Assembly (NCBI GenBank): GCA_963790245.1
Contig: CAWBNP010000002.1
Location: 1,116,001 to 1,180,000, forward strand
Reading direction: 5' to 3'
Length of the DNA stretch: 64,000 nucleotides
DNA from: JACCVG01 sp963790245
GTDB taxonomy: Bacteria; Actinomycetota; Thermoleophilia; Solirubrobacterales; Thermoleophilaceae
Part shown: positions 31,602-39,269 of the stretch, in pieces
Layout: each line of letters opens with the position of its first letter
Position numbering within the stretch: the first letter of the stretch is position 1
Position numbers and translations under genes: made by a program
The notes under the pieces: generated by a model
What the model was told of the DNA's origin: nothing
The model's database searches: none
What the model saw: only the letters and a program-made list of their open reading frames with translations

Positions 31602-33382
31602 GACATCCCCGTCGGGCGGTGCATCACCTTCTTGACCCGGCCACCCCCGGTGTACATGTGCACGCCGCACGGCAGGCACGGATCGAAGCTCCTCACGGCG
31701 CGCATGATGTCCACGCCCTTGAAGTTCTCCGGTCCGTTCTCCTCGAAGATCGGCGTGTTCTGCACCGCGTCCTCGTAGGGTCCGGGCGTCCCGTAGCTGT
31801 CGCGTGGATTGGAGTTCCACGGCGTCGGCGGGTACGGCTGGTAGTTGGCGATCTTGCCGTCCTCGATCACCATGTGGTGTGAGAGCACGCCACGCGCCGC
31901 TTCGTGGAACCCGACGCTGACGGCCGAGTCTGGAACGGTGAACTCGTTCCAGCTCTTGGTCCGGCCCGAGCGCACCTCGGCAAACGCCTTGTCCAGGTTG
32001 TGCAGCGCGACCAGCGCCGAATACGCCTGGTGGTAGGTGCGCGCCCGGTCGCGCTCGATCGCGTTGGACTTCTCCGGGATCTTCCACTCGATCTCCATCT
32101 CGGGGCTGCTCGGCGTCTTGGGCAACACCATCTGCAGGCTGTGCCCGGTCGCCTTGAGGTACCCGATGTCGAGGATGCCGGCCTTGGCCGTCACCCACTG
32201 GCGCGCGAACGGCCCGCCGCCCGTGTCGCAGGCGACGTAGCGGTCGTTGCGGGCGTCGTAGATCCGGGGTGAGGTAACCCAGGAGTACTTGTCCGCGAAA
32301 TCGCGCTTCTGCGGCTTGGGCAGCGTCACCTTGTTCCACGGATGGCGCTTGTCGACCGGGTTGCCGAGCGGGTCCTTGGTCACGAACGTCTTCTCGTCCC
32401 CCCAGTCATCGAAGTACGAGGAGCCGAGCAGGATCCGGATCATCAGGTTGATCTCGACGAGGTCGGTCGAGATCAGCTCACCGTCGATCACCACCCCGGG
32501 CGTCACGAACCGGCTGCGGCCCCAATCGGTCATCGACTTGTAGTCGTAGAGCCGGCCATTGCCCGCCGGATCGTCGAACGCCCCCCAGCAGACGAGGTTC
32601 GTGTCCCGATAGCCGACCATGTCGTAACCCGGCAACTCCGTCAGGAAGAAGTCGTAGAGGTCGTCGTGCATCGGGACGGTCCGCTTGACGTACTCCATGT
32701 AGCGCATCAGACGCACGTAGTAGTCGGTCAGCGTCTGGTGCGTGATGTGTGCCGAACAGCCGCCCGGCATGATCGTCGAGGGGTGCGTGTGGCGACCGCC
32801 GAACAGGCAGTACATCTCACGCGTCCAGCGCGCCACCCCGAGCGTCTCGAGGTAGAACTCGCCGGTGAACGGGTTCAGGGCCCGCATGATGTCGGCGATC
32901 GTCTTGTAGCCGTGGATGTCGCTTCCCGCGGCCGAGGTCGTCTCGGCCTTGGCCAGCAGCGCCGGGTTGGTGTCCTTGACCATCTGCTCACAGAAATCCA
33001 CGTTCGCCATGCAGTCGTTGAAGATCGCGTGGTCGAACATGTAGTCGGCGAGCTCGGCCAGGTTGAACGCGTAGTCGCCGAGCTTCGGCGGCGTAACGCC
33101 ATAGGCCATGTTCTGGTTCAGGCACGAGGTCGTGCAGTGGTTGTCGCCGCAGATACCGCAGATGCGGCTCGTGATGAAGTGCGCGTCACGCGGGTCGATC
33201 CCCTTCATGAAGATGTCGAACCCCCGGAAGATCATCGACGTCGAGTAGCACTTGTTCACGACCTGGTTGGTGAAGTCGATCTCGGTGTGGATGCCGAGCG
33301 ACCCGACGATCCGGGTGATCGGATCCCAGGACATCTCCTTGACGACAACCTTCTGTTCGCGCGGGCTCTCTACCGTTGACAT
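31598..33382 (-). CDS. hhyL: [NiFe] hydrogenase large subunit, group 1h (high-affinity)
   Basis: 594-residue large subunit. The NiFe site cysteines are in 'SRICGICGDNHCTTSC' (L1, about residues 72-87) and 'FDPCLPCGVHMYTGGG' (L2, near the C-terminus). The L1 form with GDNH and the L2 form DPCLPCGVH are characteristic of the actinobacterial, oxygen-tolerant, atmospheric-H2-scavenging group 1h (formerly group 5). A ~19-residue tail follows the conserved His and would be cut by the protease encoded downstream. GGAGGAGA lies about 5 nt before the ATG. It oxidises H2 and passes electrons through the small subunit toward the respiratory chain. Confidence 0.95.
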   Translation of the reverse strand: MSTVESPREQKVVVKEMSWDPITRIVGSLGIHTEIDFTNQVVNKCYSTSMIFRGFDIFMKGIDPRDAHFITSRICGICGDNHCTTSCLNQNMAYGVTPPKLGDYAFNLAELADYMFDHAIFNDCMANVDFCEQMVKDTNPALLAKAETTSAAGSDIHGYKTIADIMRALNPFTGEFYLETLGVARWTREMYCLFGGRHTHPSTIMPGGCSAHITHQTLTDYYVRLMRYMEYVKRTVPMHDDLYDFFLTELPGYDMVGYRDTNLVCWGAFDDPAGNGRLYDYKSMTDWGRSRFVTPGVVIDGELISTDLVEINLMIRILLGSSYFDDWGDEKTFVTKDPLGNPVDKRHPWNKVTLPKPQKRDFADKYSWVTSPRIYDARNDRYVACDTGGGPFARQWVTAKAGILDIGYLKATGHSLQMVLPKTPSSPEMEIEWKIPEKSNAIERDRARTYHQAYSALVALHNLDKAFAEVRSGRTKSWNEFTVPDSAVSVGFHEAARGVLSHHMVIEDGKIANYQPYPPTPWNSNPRDSYGTPGPYEDAVQNTPIFEENGPENFKGVDIMRAVRSFDPCLPCGVHMYTGGGRVKKVMHRPTGMS

Positions 33383-33398
33383 TTCGTTCTCCTCCGCG

Positions 33399-34463
33399 CT
33401 ACCAGCGCTTGGCGTAGCCGGTCGTGAGCTCGGGTCGGTTGTGTCTCCACTCCGGCTCCTTGTCGTAGTTGTTGTCGATGTTCTTGTGGCGGAAGTAGCG
33501 GATCACCGGGCCGCTGACGAACTTCTCGAAGTTCGACGCCGCCGCGCCCCACTTGTCCTCGTCCATGAAAGGCATGTACTTGTCGGGGAAGCCCGGCATC
33601 GTGCAGGCCATGCAGATGCCGCCGACATTCGGGCAGCCTCCGTAGCCCGATTGCCAGCCGCGGACCGGCACGTTGCACTTGACCACCGGGCCCTTGCAGC
33701 CGAGCTTGACCAGACAGCGTGGATCGTCGCCGTACTCGGTCGCGAACTCACCCTGCTCGGCGAAGCCGGCCCGGTTGCAGCCCTCGCGGACCGTCCGCCC
33801 GAACAGCCATGTCGGCCGGTGGGCTTCGTCGAGCTCGGGCGGCGGCGCCATCCCGGCCAGCGCGAAGACGAGATACATCAGCGTCTCGGTCATGTTGTCG
33901 GGCTGGGCCGGACAGCCGGGGATGTTGATGATTGGCAGGCCGGCACTGGACTTCCAGTTCCAGCCGAGGTAGTCGCACATACCCATCGCGCCGGTCGGGT
34001 TGTTCGCCATCGCCGGGATTCCCCCGTAGGTCGCGCAGGTCCCGATCGCGACGACGGCCGCGGCCTTGGGAGCGAGCCGATCGACCCATTCGTTGGTCGT
34101 AATCGGCTGGCCGTTGTCGGGGTTGACGCCCATACCCGCCCAGTGGCCCTCGCCGCTGAGCTGCTCGTTGGGGATCGAGCCTTCGACGATCAGCACGAAC
34201 GGATCGAGCTTGCCGGCTTCGGCGTCGTACCACGCCTGCATGAATTCGGCTCCGTTCTCAAAGGCGAGCACGGGCGTGTGGACGACGACCCGCGGCATCC
34301 CGGGGATCGCGCCCGTGATGATGTCCTCGAGGCTCGGGCTCGTCGCCGAGGTCATCGCGACGGAATCACCGTCACAACCCAGTCCGGTCGTCATCCAGAT
34401 CACGTGCGCCGTGACCGCCTCGGTCGCGTGCTGGTTGGGTACGAACTCCATCTGGGTCGCCAT
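33399..34463 (-). CDS. hhyS: [NiFe] hydrogenase small subunit, group 1h
   Basis: 354-residue small subunit carrying three Fe-S clusters. N-terminal 'WMTTGLGCDGDSVAMTSA' has Asp where other hydrogenases have the second Cys of CxxC, the [4Fe-4S]3Cys-1Asp proximal cluster known from the actinobacterial-type enzyme of Ralstonia. Later ligands lie in 'IGTCATYGGIP', 'INIPGCPAQPDN', 'GCNRAGF', 'RCLVKLGCKGP', 'CPNVGGICMACTMPGFPD'. There is no Tat signal and no C-terminal membrane anchor. Start is the ATG after GAGGAGAG; a longer frame upstream has no homology. 16 nt precede the large-subunit gene. Confidence 0.95.
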   Translation of the reverse strand: MATQMEFVPNQHATEAVTAHVIWMTTGLGCDGDSVAMTSATSPSLEDIITGAIPGMPRVVVHTPVLAFENGAEFMQAWYDAEAGKLDPFVLIVEGSIPNEQLSGEGHWAGMGVNPDNGQPITTNEWVDRLAPKAAAVVAIGTCATYGGIPAMANNPTGAMGMCDYLGWNWKSSAGLPIINIPGCPAQPDNMTETLMYLVFALAGMAPPPELDEAHRPTWLFGRTVREGCNRAGFAEQGEFATEYGDDPRCLVKLGCKGPVVKCNVPVRGWQSGYGGCPNVGGICMACTMPGFPDKYMPFMDEDKWGAAASNFEKFVSGPVIRYFRHKNIDNNYDKEPEWRHNRPELTTGYAKRW

Positions 34464-34482
34464 CAGCTCTCCTCTTTCCTCG

Positions 34483-35574
34483 TCAACAAATCCGCGGTAG
34501 CGGGTCGCCCACCAACTGATCCATGACCCGTCTGCCGCCAAATGCCGTCTCCACCAGAACCATCCCCGGAGGCTCTGTCCGAACCTCACCGATCTCCGCC
34601 GCCGCCTCGCAGCCCTCCACCGACCGCAGCGCGGCGAGCGCCGCGTCGGCCGATTCCGGAGCGACGAACGCCACCAGCTTGCCCTCGTTCGCCACGTACA
34701 TCGGGTCGATTCCGAGCAGTTCGGAGGCGCCCATCACGGCGGGCGCGACCGGGATCGCCGCCTCGCGCACGACCATCGCGACCGTCGAGGCGCGCGCCAG
34801 CTCGTTGAGAACCGAGGCGACTCCACCGCGGGTCGCGTCGCGCATGCAGCGCAGCCCACCGCCCGCCTCTTCGAGCAGCGCGTCGACGGCCGGCCACAAC
34901 GAGCAGGTATCGGACTCGATCTCGGCGTCGAGACCGAGTTCGCCTCGTGCGAGCATGATCGCCGTCCCGTGCTCGCCGATCGAGCCCGACACGATGATCC
35001 GGTCACCGGGGCGCAGCGCATCGGTCGCCGTTCGGGCGCGTGGGTCGCGCTCGCCGATACCCGTCGTGCAGATGTACAGCTTGTCGGCGTAGCCGCGCTC
35101 GACCACCTTCGTGTCGCCGGCGATGATCTGCACCCCCGCCTCGCGCGCTGCCGACGCGATCGCCTCGACCTCGGCGCGCAGCTCCGGGGCGGGGAGTCCC
35201 TCCTCGAGGATCAGCGACAGCGTCAGGGCGAGCGGCCGGGCGCCCGAGACCGCGAGGTCGTTGACCGTCCCGTTGACGGCCAGCTCACCGATCGAGCCGC
35301 CGGGAAAGCGGATCGGCTTGACGACGAAGGTGTCGGTCGTCATGGCGAGCTCGTGATCGCCGACGGTCACCGAGCCCGCGTCCCCGAGGGCGTTCAGCGA
35401 CTCGGATTCGAAGGCCGGCACGAGCAGCCCTTCGATCAGCGTCGTGGTCGCCTTGCCGCCGGCGCCGTGGGCCATCGTGATCCGCTCGTCGCGGAACTTC
35501 GGCCGCTTGGCGCGGGCCGTCTCGATGATCCCGAGGATCCGCTGTTCGCGGTCGGTGGGAGCGGCGGTCGGCAC
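34483..35574 (-). CDS. hypE: HypE, hydrogenase CN-ligand synthesis
   Basis: 363-residue HypE, which dehydrates the carbamoylated C-terminal Cys to thiocyanate. It ends with the essential 'DPLPRIC'. The PurM-like ATP site has 'MAHGAGGKATTTLIEGLL', 'TTDTFVVKPIRFPGGSIGELAVNG' segments and 'CMRDATRGGVASVLNEL'. Start: GTG, sharing one base with the hypD stop (TAGTG). The longer frame upstream overlaps hypD and is not coding. 19 nt separate it from the small-subunit ATG. Confidence 0.95.
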   Translation of the reverse strand: MPTAAPTDREQRILGIIETARAKRPKFRDERITMAHGAGGKATTTLIEGLLVPAFESESLNALGDAGSVTVGDHELAMTTDTFVVKPIRFPGGSIGELAVNGTVNDLAVSGARPLALTLSLILEEGLPAPELRAEVEAIASAAREAGVQIIAGDTKVVERGYADKLYICTTGIGERDPRARTATDALRPGDRIIVSGSIGEHGTAIMLARGELGLDAEIESDTCSLWPAVDALLEEAGGGLRCMRDATRGGVASVLNELARASTVAMVVREAAIPVAPAVMGASELLGIDPMYVANEGKLVAFVAPESADAALAALRSVEGCEAAAEIGEVRTEPPGMVLVETAFGGRRVMDQLVGDPLPRIC

Positions 35575-36689
35575 TAGACCACTTCCTTCTCGCGCGCGAA
35601 GCGGCCGTAGTTGTAATAGGCCGCGCAGGCGCCCTCGGAGGAGACCATGCAGGTGCCGATCGGCCGCTCGGGCGTGCAGGCGGTCCCGAAGACCTTGCAC
35701 TCCCAGGGCTTGATGACGCCCTTCAGCACCTCGCCGCACTGGCACGCCTTCGGGTCCGCGACGCGGACACCCGGAGTCGAGAACCGCCGCTCGGCGTCAA
35801 GCTCGGCGTAGTCGTCGGAGAGCCGCAGCGCACTCTGCGAGATGAAGCCCAGACCACGCCACTCGAAGTGCGGTCGCAGCTCGAAGACTTCGGCCATCGC
35901 CTTGAGTGCGGCGGGGTTGCCCTCGTAGGGGACGATCCGGCTGTACTGGTTCTCGACCTCGCAGCGGCCCTCGTCCAGCTGGCGCAGGATCATCTGGATC
36001 GCGTGCAGGATGTCGAGCGGCTCGAAGCCCGCGACGACGAGCGGCTTCTCGTAGTCGGCGGGGATGAACTCGAACGGCCGCGCGCCGACGACCGTCGCGA
36101 CGTGCCCGGGGCCGATGAAGCCGTCGAGGCGCAGGTCCGGCGATTCGAGCAGCGCGCGCAGCGGTGGCACGATCGTCACGTGATTGCAGACACAGGTGAA
36201 GTTCGTGACGCCTTCGGCGCGGGCGCGCCTGATCGTCAGGGCGGTTGAGGGTGCGGTCGTCTCGAACCCGATCGCGAAGAAGACGACCTCGCGGTCGGGG
36301 TTGGCCTTCGCGATCCGCAGCGCGTCGAGCGGCGAGTAGACCATCCGGATGTCGGCGCCGGCCGCCTTCGCCTCGAGGAATGAGCTCTCCGAGCCGGGGA
36401 CCCGCATCATGTCGCCGAAGCAGGTGAAGATCACCTCTTCGTTTCGGGCGATCGCGATGCCGTCATCGACGCGGCCCATCGGGATCACGCAAACCGGGCA
36501 GCCCGGTCCGTGGACCAGCTCGACCGACTCGGGCAGCAGGTCGTCGATCCCGTACTTGTAGATCGAGTGCGTGTGGCCGCCGCAGACCTCCATGAACTTG
36601 TAGTGACGCCCGGGCTCCACGAGCGACAGGATCTCGCCGGCGAGCACGCGGCCCAGCTCGGGATCGCGGAACTCGTCCACGTATTTCAT
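35574..36689 (-). CDS. hypD: HypD, Fe(CN)2CO assembly scaffold
   Basis: 371-residue HypD. Conserved elements: 'KFMEVCGGHTHSIYKYG' (about residues 31-47), 'GPGCPVCVIPMG', 'FAIGFETTAPSTA', 'CVCNHVTIVPPL', and the C-terminal [4Fe-4S] region 'CQCGEVLKGVIKPWECKVFG' with 'GTCMVSSEGACAAYYNYG'. With HypC it carries Fe while CN from HypE and CO are attached. ATG overlaps the previous stop by 4 nt; its stop shares a base with hypE. Confidence 0.95.
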   Translation of the reverse strand: MKYVDEFRDPELGRVLAGEILSLVEPGRHYKFMEVCGGHTHSIYKYGIDDLLPESVELVHGPGCPVCVIPMGRVDDGIAIARNEEVIFTCFGDMMRVPGSESSFLEAKAAGADIRMVYSPLDALRIAKANPDREVVFFAIGFETTAPSTALTIRRARAEGVTNFTCVCNHVTIVPPLRALLESPDLRLDGFIGPGHVATVVGARPFEFIPADYEKPLVVAGFEPLDILHAIQMILRQLDEGRCEVENQYSRIVPYEGNPAALKAMAEVFELRPHFEWRGLGFISQSALRLSDDYAELDAERRFSTPGVRVADPKACQCGEVLKGVIKPWECKVFGTACTPERPIGTCMVSSEGACAAYYNYGRFAREKEVV

Positions 36690-36916
36690 AGGCGGACCAA
36701 GGCCGTTCCAGCGTGAACGAGGAGCTCGTCGCCGACGACGACCGGCGCGACCAGTTCAACCTCGACGGTCGCACGTTCACCGTGTTCGTCGGCGCAGAGG
36801 GCGAGCCCGCGTCCGACGTCGATCAGCTCCACCCTCATCGCCACCGCGACGTCCCCGCATGTGATGCACCCGTCGGTGTGATCACAGGCCGGAAAGACGT
36901 CGGGGACCGTGGTCAC
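36686..36916 (-). CDS. second HypC/HupF-like chaperone domain
   Basis: 76-residue protein from a GTG overlapping the hypC stop. It has the HypC beta-barrel pattern ('DVAVAMRVELIDVGRGLALC' and 'VGDELLVHAGTALVRL') but lacks the Met-Cys start of true HypC. Instead it carries 'CDHTDGCITCGD', a Cys/His cluster before the barrel. Such HupF-like proteins accompany actinobacterial hydrogenases. It could hold the large subunit or iron during assembly, possibly protecting from O2 like HupF; this is inference. It ends with an ATGA overlap into hypD. Confidence 0.82.
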   Translation of the reverse strand: MTTVPDVFPACDHTDGCITCGDVAVAMRVELIDVGRGLALCADEHGERATVEVELVAPVVVGDELLVHAGTALVRL

Positions 36917-37191
36917 TCGATCAGGCTCCCCCGGAGTTCCTCGAGTTCCTGCTCGTAGTCCTCGCCCATGCCTTCGAGCAGCTTGCGGGTGGCGAGCGCC
37001 TCCTCCTCGTCCACCTTGGAGAGCGCGAAGCCGACGTGGATCAGCACCCAATCACCGGGGGCGGCACCGTCGCCGTCCTCATCGAGCAGCCCGATGTTGA
37101 CCGTCCGCTGGACGCCTGCAACGTCGACTTTGGCCAGGCGATTCGCATCGTCCGTGATCTCCATCACCTGACCTGGTATCGCAAGACACAC
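36913..37191 (-). CDS. hypC: HypC hydrogenase chaperone
   Basis: 92-residue HypC. It starts 'VCLAIPGQVMEI' where GTG is the start and Cys2 is the essential iron/HypD ligand; 'DVAGVQRTVNIGLLD' and 'GDWVLIHVGFALSKVDEEEA' complete the family pattern. It shuttles the Fe(CN)2CO unit from HypD to the large subunit. A GAGAGAGG sequence lies about 12 nt upstream. It is the first gene of the operon; the frame is open upstream, but those residues do not match HypC. Confidence 0.93.
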   Translation of the reverse strand: MCLAIPGQVMEITDDANRLAKVDVAGVQRTVNIGLLDEDGDGAAPGDWVLIHVGFALSKVDEEEALATRKLLEGMGEDYEQELEELRGSLIE

Positions 37192-37239
37192 GTGAACGTC
37201 GACCTCTCTCCGAGTCGACAACCTCACTCCTCGCAATCG

Positions 37240-37268
37240 ACCCTAACCCCTCGCTACGAATGATGCAA
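37240..37268 (-). promoter_or_regulatory. candidate promoter of the hydrogenase operon
   Basis: On the minus strand: TTGCAT (37268-37263), 17-nt spacer, TAGGGT (37245-37240). The start would be near 37233, giving a leader of about 40 nt before hypC. Spacing is ideal, hexamers are moderate. Confidence 0.4.
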
Positions 37269-37289
37269 GACCAACTTTCGCGGTCGGGA

Positions 37290-37305
37290 TTGGCCGTCTG
37301 ACCAA
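37290..37305. promoter_or_regulatory. inverted repeat in MarR/hypC intergenic region
   Basis: TTGG-N8-CCAA, extending imperfectly inward. It lies upstream of the hydrogenase promoter and of the MarR -10, a typical place for a MarR-family operator controlling both directions. Confidence 0.35.
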
Positions 37306-37318
37306 CCATATGTGCGCC

Positions 37319-37345
37319 TATAATTTTGTTAGTATGCGCGCATAC
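37319..37345 (+). promoter_or_regulatory. AT-rich -10 and start-codon palindrome of the marR gene
   Basis: TATAAT begins at 37319, and overlapping TAATTT lies exactly 7 nt before the ATG, so the mRNA is probably leaderless. GTATGCGCGCATAC (37332-37345) is a perfect 14-bp palindrome containing the start codon, a possible autoregulatory site. Confidence 0.5.
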
Positions 37346-37792
37346 GTGGCAACGGACGGCCCTGGATCTACCCCGGGATTTTTGCTCTGGCAGGCCGCGA
37401 ACCGCTGGCAGCGGACGCTGGGCGCGGCATTGCGGCCACTCGGCCTGACGCACGTGCAGTTCGTCCTGCTCGCCTCCGTCTGGTGGCTGGCCCGTACCCA
37501 TGACTCGCTGCCGACCCAGCGGCAGATCGCCGACCAAGCGGGCACGGACCCGATGATGACCTCGCAGGTGCTCCGCGCCCTCGAGCGGCGCGGCTTGGTG
37601 TCCCGGGCGCGCGGGAGCGCCGACGCGCGTGTCCGGACCGTGATGTGCACCCCGGAGGGAGCGCGCCTCAGTCAGCGCGCGGTGCGCGTCGTGGAGGCTG
37701 CCGACGCCGACTTCTTCGGAGGTGGCGCCGGAGCGTGTGAGCTTCGGCGACTGTGGGAGCTGACCGACCCCGCCCGGCATGACGACGGGTGA
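37334..37792 (+). CDS. MarR-family transcriptional regulator
   Basis: 152-residue winged-helix regulator. The recognition region is 'LPTQRQIADQAGTDPMMTSQ' followed by 'LERRGLVSRARGSADARV', the usual MarR wing. Helical ends form the dimer interface. I use the ATG at 37334, not the ATG at 37310, which lies upstream of the -10 element. It is divergent from the hydrogenase operon with 142 nt between, so control of that operon is plausible but unproven. Ligand unknown. Confidence 0.85.
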   Translation: MRAYVATDGPGSTPGFLLWQAANRWQRTLGAALRPLGLTHVQFVLLASVWWLARTHDSLPTQRQIADQAGTDPMMTSQVLRALERRGLVSRARGSADARVRTVMCTPEGARLSQRAVRVVEAADADFFGGGAGACELRRLWELTDPARHDDG

Positions 37793-37810
37793 CCGGCTAG
37801 CCGGTCACCC
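37787..37810. terminator. 24-bp perfect palindrome containing both convergent stop codons
   Basis: Each half reads GGGTGACCGGCT / AGCCGGTCACCC. TGA in the left arm is the marR stop; its mirror in the right arm is the stop of the opposing NTF2-like gene. It probably ends transcription from both sides. No T-run. Confidence 0.6.
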
Positions 37811-38275
37811 AGCGGCGATGTACTGCTCGAGCTTGCCGCCGGCCTTCTTGCGCACCGCCGAACGGACGATCGGCGTCCAGCCCAGCAGCAGGCCGACCGG
37901 GCCGAGCGCCTGGCGCGCCCAGGCGTGGAAGTTGAACTCGTCGCGGTGCTCGACGATCAGACCATTCCGGAAGCGGAAGCTCGCCTGGATGTCGTTGACG
38001 ACCGGCCGCCCCGTCTCGGTGAACGTGTAGTGGGCGATCCAGTGGGCGGAACCGGTGGTCTCCTCCGCCTCGTGCTCGTGCAGCTCGATCCGCAGGTCAC
38101 CGGGGACGGAGGTGAGCATCTTCCACATCGCCCCCGCCCTGCTCCCCCGCAGGTCCGGGAAGACGGGGTCGGAGAAGCGAACCTCGGGCGAGTAGCAGGC
38201 GGCCATCGTCTCTCCGTCGCCTGCGTTGAAGGCGGTGTAGAACCGCTCGATCAGCAGATCGTTGGGGTGGGCCAT
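37805..38275 (-). CDS. NTF2-like / SnoaL-like protein
   Basis: 156-residue protein with a cone-shaped NTF2 fold pattern: 'LIERFYTAFNAGDGETMAACY' at the N-terminus, 'VRFSDPVFPDL' and a C-terminal 'RFRNGLIVEHRDEFNFHAWA'. Such proteins act as small-molecule isomerases, hydrolases or binding domains. The Arg/Lys-rich tail is unusual. Last gene of a five-gene minus-strand operon; its ATG shares one base with the previous stop (TGATG). Confidence 0.75.
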   Translation of the reverse strand: MAHPNDLLIERFYTAFNAGDGETMAACYSPEVRFSDPVFPDLRGSRAGAMWKMLTSVPGDLRIELHEHEAEETTGSAHWIAHYTFTETGRPVVNDIQASFRFRNGLIVEHRDEFNFHAWARQALGPVGLLLGWTPIVRSAVRKKAGGKLEQYIAAG

Positions 38276-38721
38276 CAGGAATCTCCTTGCAGTGAGGGGG
38301 CGGGCTGAACGAGGCCGAGTTGGCTGAGGATCGTCGCCGCATCGAAGTAGACGCGCTCGCAGACCAGCCGATCCTCCTCGAACAGGAAGAAGGCGACGGT
38401 CCGGCAGCTGAACTGCTTGCCGGTCGCCGGGATGCCACGCAGCGGACCCACATGGGTCCCCTTGAGGTCGAACTCGACGATCACGCCCGCATCGGCGTGG
38501 TGCAGCGCGATCAGCTCGTTGCGCTGGTCGGGAAACGCGGCGCGTGTGTCCTGGAAGTAGCGGCGAACCTCCTCCTCCCCGTCGAAGACATCGCCGGTCG
38601 GGATGATCTCGTAGCGCGGGTGGCCGAAGGTGCCCATCGTCGTCTCGAAGTCGTGGACGTTCTCGGACTCCATGTGCTCGCGGACGATCGCTTCGCGGCG
38701 CTCGCGCAGCTCGTCGTTCAC
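38275..38721 (-). CDS. NTF2-like protein (ester cyclase type)
   Basis: 148-residue NTF2-fold protein: 'REHMESENVHDFETTMGTF', 'TGDVFDGEEEVRRYF', 'VIVEFDLKGTHVGPLRGIP' and 'FLFEEDRLVCERVYFDAAT', closest in pattern to SnoaL-like polyketide cyclases/ester cyclases. It probably binds or isomerises a hydrophobic metabolite. Coupled by 4 nt to the preceding CMD-like gene and by 1 nt to the second NTF2 gene, so the two paralogues are made together. Confidence 0.77.
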   Translation of the reverse strand: MNDELRERREAIVREHMESENVHDFETTMGTFGHPRYEIIPTGDVFDGEEEVRRYFQDTRAAFPDQRNELIALHHADAGVIVEFDLKGTHVGPLRGIPATGKQFSCRTVAFFLFEEDRLVCERVYFDAATILSQLGLVQPAPSLQGDS

Positions 38722-39269
38722 CGTGATCTCCAGTCCTCGGGGTCGATGTCGGCTGTCGGAAGGGTCTCCTCGACCTCGACACCGCAGGTCGCGATGATCC
38801 GTGCGACGGCGCCGTAGTACGCGCAGCAGACGATCAGCTCCGTCGTCTGGCGGGGGCCGAGCAGCTCGAGCACCGCGGCCGTCGTCTGCTCACCTCCGTC
38901 CACGTCGCGGGTGATCTGCTCGGCGTAGCTTGCGACCAGACGGCCGGCGTCATCGAGCGCGTCGAGGTTGCCCGCGACCGCTGCATCGATCTCGGCCTGC
39001 GGGACACCGATCGCCCGGCTGACGTTCTCGTGCTGGGCACGCTCATACGCCGATTCGGTCACGCGGGCCACGGTCAGGATCGCGAGTTGGCGCAGCCGCG
39101 GATCGAGCTCGGCCCGTAGGAGGTTCGCCGCTCCGAGCTCGGTCAGCGGCTTCAGCGCGGCGGGCGCGTTGGCGAACATCCGGACGATGTTGAGCGGCGG
39201 CAGGGCGGCGAGAATCGCGCGGGCCTCCTCGTCAAGCTGCTCGTCGGTCGGATAGGGGATCCGCGTCAT
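38718..39269 (-). CDS. carboxymuconolactone decarboxylase-like (AhpD fold) protein
   Basis: 183-residue all-helical CMD/AhpD-fold protein. 'RLRQLAILTVARVTESAYER' and 'AQHENVSRAIGVPQAEI' form the core motif. The redox CxxC of AhpD is absent, so it is more like the non-redox lactone decarboxylases/hydratases. Substrate unknown. ATG overlaps the metallo-beta-lactamase stop by 4 nt, and its own stop overlaps the next start by 4 nt. Confidence 0.78.
   Translation of the reverse strand: MTRIPYPTDEQLDEEARAILAALPPLNIVRMFANAPAALKPLTELGAANLLRAELDPRLRQLAILTVARVTESAYERAQHENVSRAIGVPQAEIDAAVAGNLDALDDAGRLVASYAEQITRDVDGGEQTTAAVLELLGPRQTTELIVCCAYYGAVARIIATCGVEVEETLPTADIDPEDWRSR

Noticed and set aside
34464..34589. 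Longer N-terminus for the hydrogenase small subunit with paired arginines (possible Tat signal)
   Set aside because: It overlaps hypE, has no hydrophobic core, and the ATG at 34463 has a strong ribosome site; group 1h small subunits lack a Tat signal.
37310..37333. Upstream ATG for marR
   Set aside because: It precedes the TATAAT element, so it would not be in the transcript.
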